Positions 31,741-33,053 of a stretch of DNA of 33,053 nucleotides are shown piece after piece. Numbering within the stretch: position 1 is the stretch's first letter; each line of letters opens with the position of its first letter. A program made the translations under genes and the position numbers. The stretch spans positions 1 through 33,053 of the forward strand of contig JAUQPU010000010.1 in assembly GCA_030550235.1 (NCBI GenBank). Reading direction: 5' to 3'. This stretch comes from Thermoproteota archaeon (GTDB lineage: Archaea; Thermoproteota; Nitrososphaeria_A; Caldarchaeales; Calditenuaceae). A model generated the notes under the pieces. That model saw only the letters and a list, made by a program, of their open reading frames with translations. It was not told the DNA's origin and made no database searches.

Positions 31741-32556
31741 CTATACTGCTTCGGCCTCCAGCTTCTTAAGCTCCTCGAGCGCTATCTCGGCAGCCCTCCT
31801 CCCAGAAAGCAACATGGCGCCGAAGGTTGGCCCCATCCTCGGCAGCCCATAAGTCTCGACAACAGCCATCCCGGCAACAATAAGCCCAGGATAGACAACG
31901 CCAGTATACTCGACCACCGCGTCCTCAGACCTCTCCACCCACATCGCACCCATCCCCCTAACCTTAACCATACCCCTCGCCTCAAGCTTCTTCACAGCAA
32001 CAGCGTCATGCCCAGAGGCATCAATCACAATCCTAGCCTCCAAGGCCACCGGGTCGACACATGTGATCTGTCTCGGAAGCCCCTCGACAGGAGTCCAGTT
32101 CACCACCACACCCCTCACAGCATTATCCCTAACGACCACGTCGTCGAGCTTCGTCAGATTGAGGAACCTTACTCCGGCATCGCAGGCGGAGGCTATGAGC
32201 TTGGAGCAGGCGTGTGGGCCGTGAGCGACGTAGAGCCCCTCGACATACTTCCTATAGGGGACTCCAAGCTCGTCGAGTATCTCTTGGGCTGGGGCCCTGA
32301 AAGTCACAGGATTCATTAGGTATCCGCCAATCCAGAAACCGCCGCCTAGATAGTTGTTCTGCTCGATGACAAGGACCCGCACACCATTCCTTGCCAACTC
32401 CCTCGCAGCCATCAAGCCCGCAGGCCCCGCGCCCACAACAACCACATCGCTCCTAGCATACTCGCTAAACATCTCCATAAAGGATGAGGCGATAGCCCTA
32501 GTAATGTCTGACTCCCTAACAGGGCTGAAGATCGTCACAAGCCGACAAAAAGGCAC
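31741..32556 (-). CDS. thi4: Thi4-family thiazole synthase, with Cys at the sulfur-donor position
   Basis: A 271-residue FAD/NAD-binding enzyme that makes the ADP-thiazole precursor of thiamine from NAD and glycine (or, in some archaea, ribose-1,5-bisphosphate isomerisation). Visible motifs: [44 protein letters not shown], and the C-terminal [37 protein letters not shown]166 (RQITCVDPV) aligns with yeast THI4 C205 (in CCMDPN), the cysteine consumed as sulfur donor; methanococcal enzymes have His here and use sulfide. This suggests a suicide-type enzyme as in yeast and haloarchaea. The start may be GTG 32556 or GTG 32538; TATA-like elements at 32563-32580 predict transcription near 32540-32550. 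Confidence 0.93.
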   Translation of the reverse strand: MPFCRLVTIFSPVRESDITRAIASSFMEMFSEYARSDVVVVGAGPAGLMAARELARNGVRVLVIEQNNYLGGGFWIGGYLMNPVTFRAPAQEILDELGVPYRKYVEGLYVAHGPHACSKLIASACDAGVRFLNLTKLDDVVVRDNAVRGVVVNWTPVEGLPRQITCVDPVALEARIVIDASGHDAVAVKKLEARGMVKVRGMGAMWVERSEDAVVEYTGVVYPGLIVAGMAVVETYGLPRMGPTFGAMLLSGRRAAEIALEELKKLEAEAV

Positions 32557-32562
32557 CTAGGC

Positions 32563-32580
32563 TTTAAACCAGGATATAAG
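32563..32580 (-). promoter_or_regulatory. Likely TATA elements of thi4
   Basis: Minus strand carries GGTTTAAAGCC (TTTAAA at 32563-32568) and TTATATCC (about 32573-32580). They lie about 25 bases from GTG 32538 and GTG 32556 respectively, so they leave the start codon undecided. Confidence 0.4.
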
Positions 32581-32686
32581 CCAGTTATCACTAGTTCCCG
32601 GGTATAGAGGCTATAGGATTGGTCTGGGGCTGAAACTCAAATATTTTAAGCATGGCGGCAGCCGGTTATCGTGTGGAGTGGAAGCC

Positions 32687-33053
32687 ATGTTTACTCTGAG
32701 GTTGCCTAACGCAGACTATGCCGCAGACCTCTTTAAAGCGGTTGCCGCCGTCGTTGATGAGGCCTCATTCAAGGTTACACAGGACTCCCTCCGGCTCGTC
32801 TCCATGGACCCGGCCCATGTAAGCCTCGTAGACTTTGAGTTGAGGAAGGAGGCGGCCGAGGAGTTCGTTGCCGATAAGGAGACGGAGCTGACCGTGAATC
32901 TGCAGGAGCTGTTGAAATTCCTACGGAGAGCCAAGAAGGGCGAATCCCTCACACTGGTCTACGACGAGGAGAAGAGAAAGCTGAACATAGTCTTGACAGA
33001 TCCGACCAAGTCGAGGGAGAGGAGATATCAGCTCAACACCCTCGAGCCTGTCG
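32687..33053 (+). CDS. pcn: PCNA DNA sliding clamp, 5' part
   Basis: The first 122 codons of the trimeric replication clamp that tethers polymerase, ligase and nucleases to DNA. The start MFTLRLPNADYAADLFKAV is followed by VDEASFKV, DSLRLVSMDPAHVSLVDFEL, the family ELTVNLQELLKFLRRAKKGE segment, and LTLVYDEEKRKLNIVL. The frame is open to the window edge, so the second clamp half is not visible. ATG 32687 follows GTGGAGTGGAAGCC, with a TATA-like ATATTTTAAG at 32641-32650. Divergent from thi4. Confidence 0.95.
   Translation, partial: MFTLRLPNADYAADLFKAVAAVVDEASFKVTQDSLRLVSMDPAHVSLVDFELRKEAAEEFVADKETELTVNLQELLKFLRRAKKGESLTLVYDEEKRKLNIVLTDPTKSRERRYQLNTLEPV

Noticed and set aside
1-33053. CRISPR arrays, insertion sequences, integrated elements
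   Set aside because: No spaced repeats, transposase or integrase genes, or target-site duplications were seen; all genes look chromosomal and intact.

Overview
The window is a gene-dense chromosomal stretch of an archaeon. It carries a PCNA sliding clamp, the iron-sulfur large subunit of the archaeal/eukaryotic primase, the PIN-ATPase-KH protein (COG1855), an aKMT-like protein lysine methyltransferase, a DUF1464 kinase-fold protein and a pyrBI pair. Many start codons lie about 25 bases from a TATA-like box with little or no leader. The mix (aKMT-like enzyme, DUF6775-like protein, a Thi4 carrying a cysteine at the sulfur-donor position, a PyrI) points to the TACK/Thermoproteota side, possibly an Aigarchaeota/Caldarchaeum-like lineage. 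That placement is inference. There is no CRISPR array, insertion sequence, integrase or rRNA, and no gene-free gap above 300 bases.

Layout. 1-6700 (leftward): the 5' half of a tRNA-Val(GAC), then a three-gene operon: a 1565-residue protein joining a metal-site-degenerate M28 peptidase/PA ectodomain to an FtsX-type permease, a Yip1-like membrane protein with a large outside insertion, and a cytosolic protein built from two diverged copies of one domain. 6813-10297: Gfo/Idh/MocA dehydrogenase and aldo/keto reductase facing a GlcD-type FAD oxidase, a likely sugar/hydroxy-acid oxidation locus. 10346-12716: primase large subunit, a small PDCD5-like protein, and a divergent protein with a coiled coil and a conserved-looking C-terminal tail. 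12728-15335: serine hydroxymethyltransferase, cob(I)alamin adenosyltransferase and DUF3786. 15407-19867: a membrane-anchored PCu(A)C copper-chaperone-like protein, DUF1464 and pyruvate phosphate dikinase.

19872-21263 is a compact redox-stress-like module: a cupin and an HxlR regulator divergent from DoxX, sharing one palindromic TATA element flanked by two matching operator-like sites. 21330-23797: a methyltransferase fused to a D-Ala-D-Ala-ligase-like ATP-grasp, and an RpiB-type isomerase. 23885-25431: a methyltransferase and a flippase-like membrane protein with overlapping ATGA. 25470-28350: aKMT-like methyltransferase, PIN-ATPase-KH protein, small winged helix. 28424-30884: pyrB-pyrI-pyrC, three steps of UMP synthesis. 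30885-33053: an archaemetzincin-like protein lacking its HEXXH motif, Thi4, and the start of PCNA, cut by the window edge.

The best candidates for something undescribed are the pseudo-peptidase/FtsX operon, the methyltransferase/ATP-grasp fusion and the HxlR-cupin-DoxX module with its symmetric control region.
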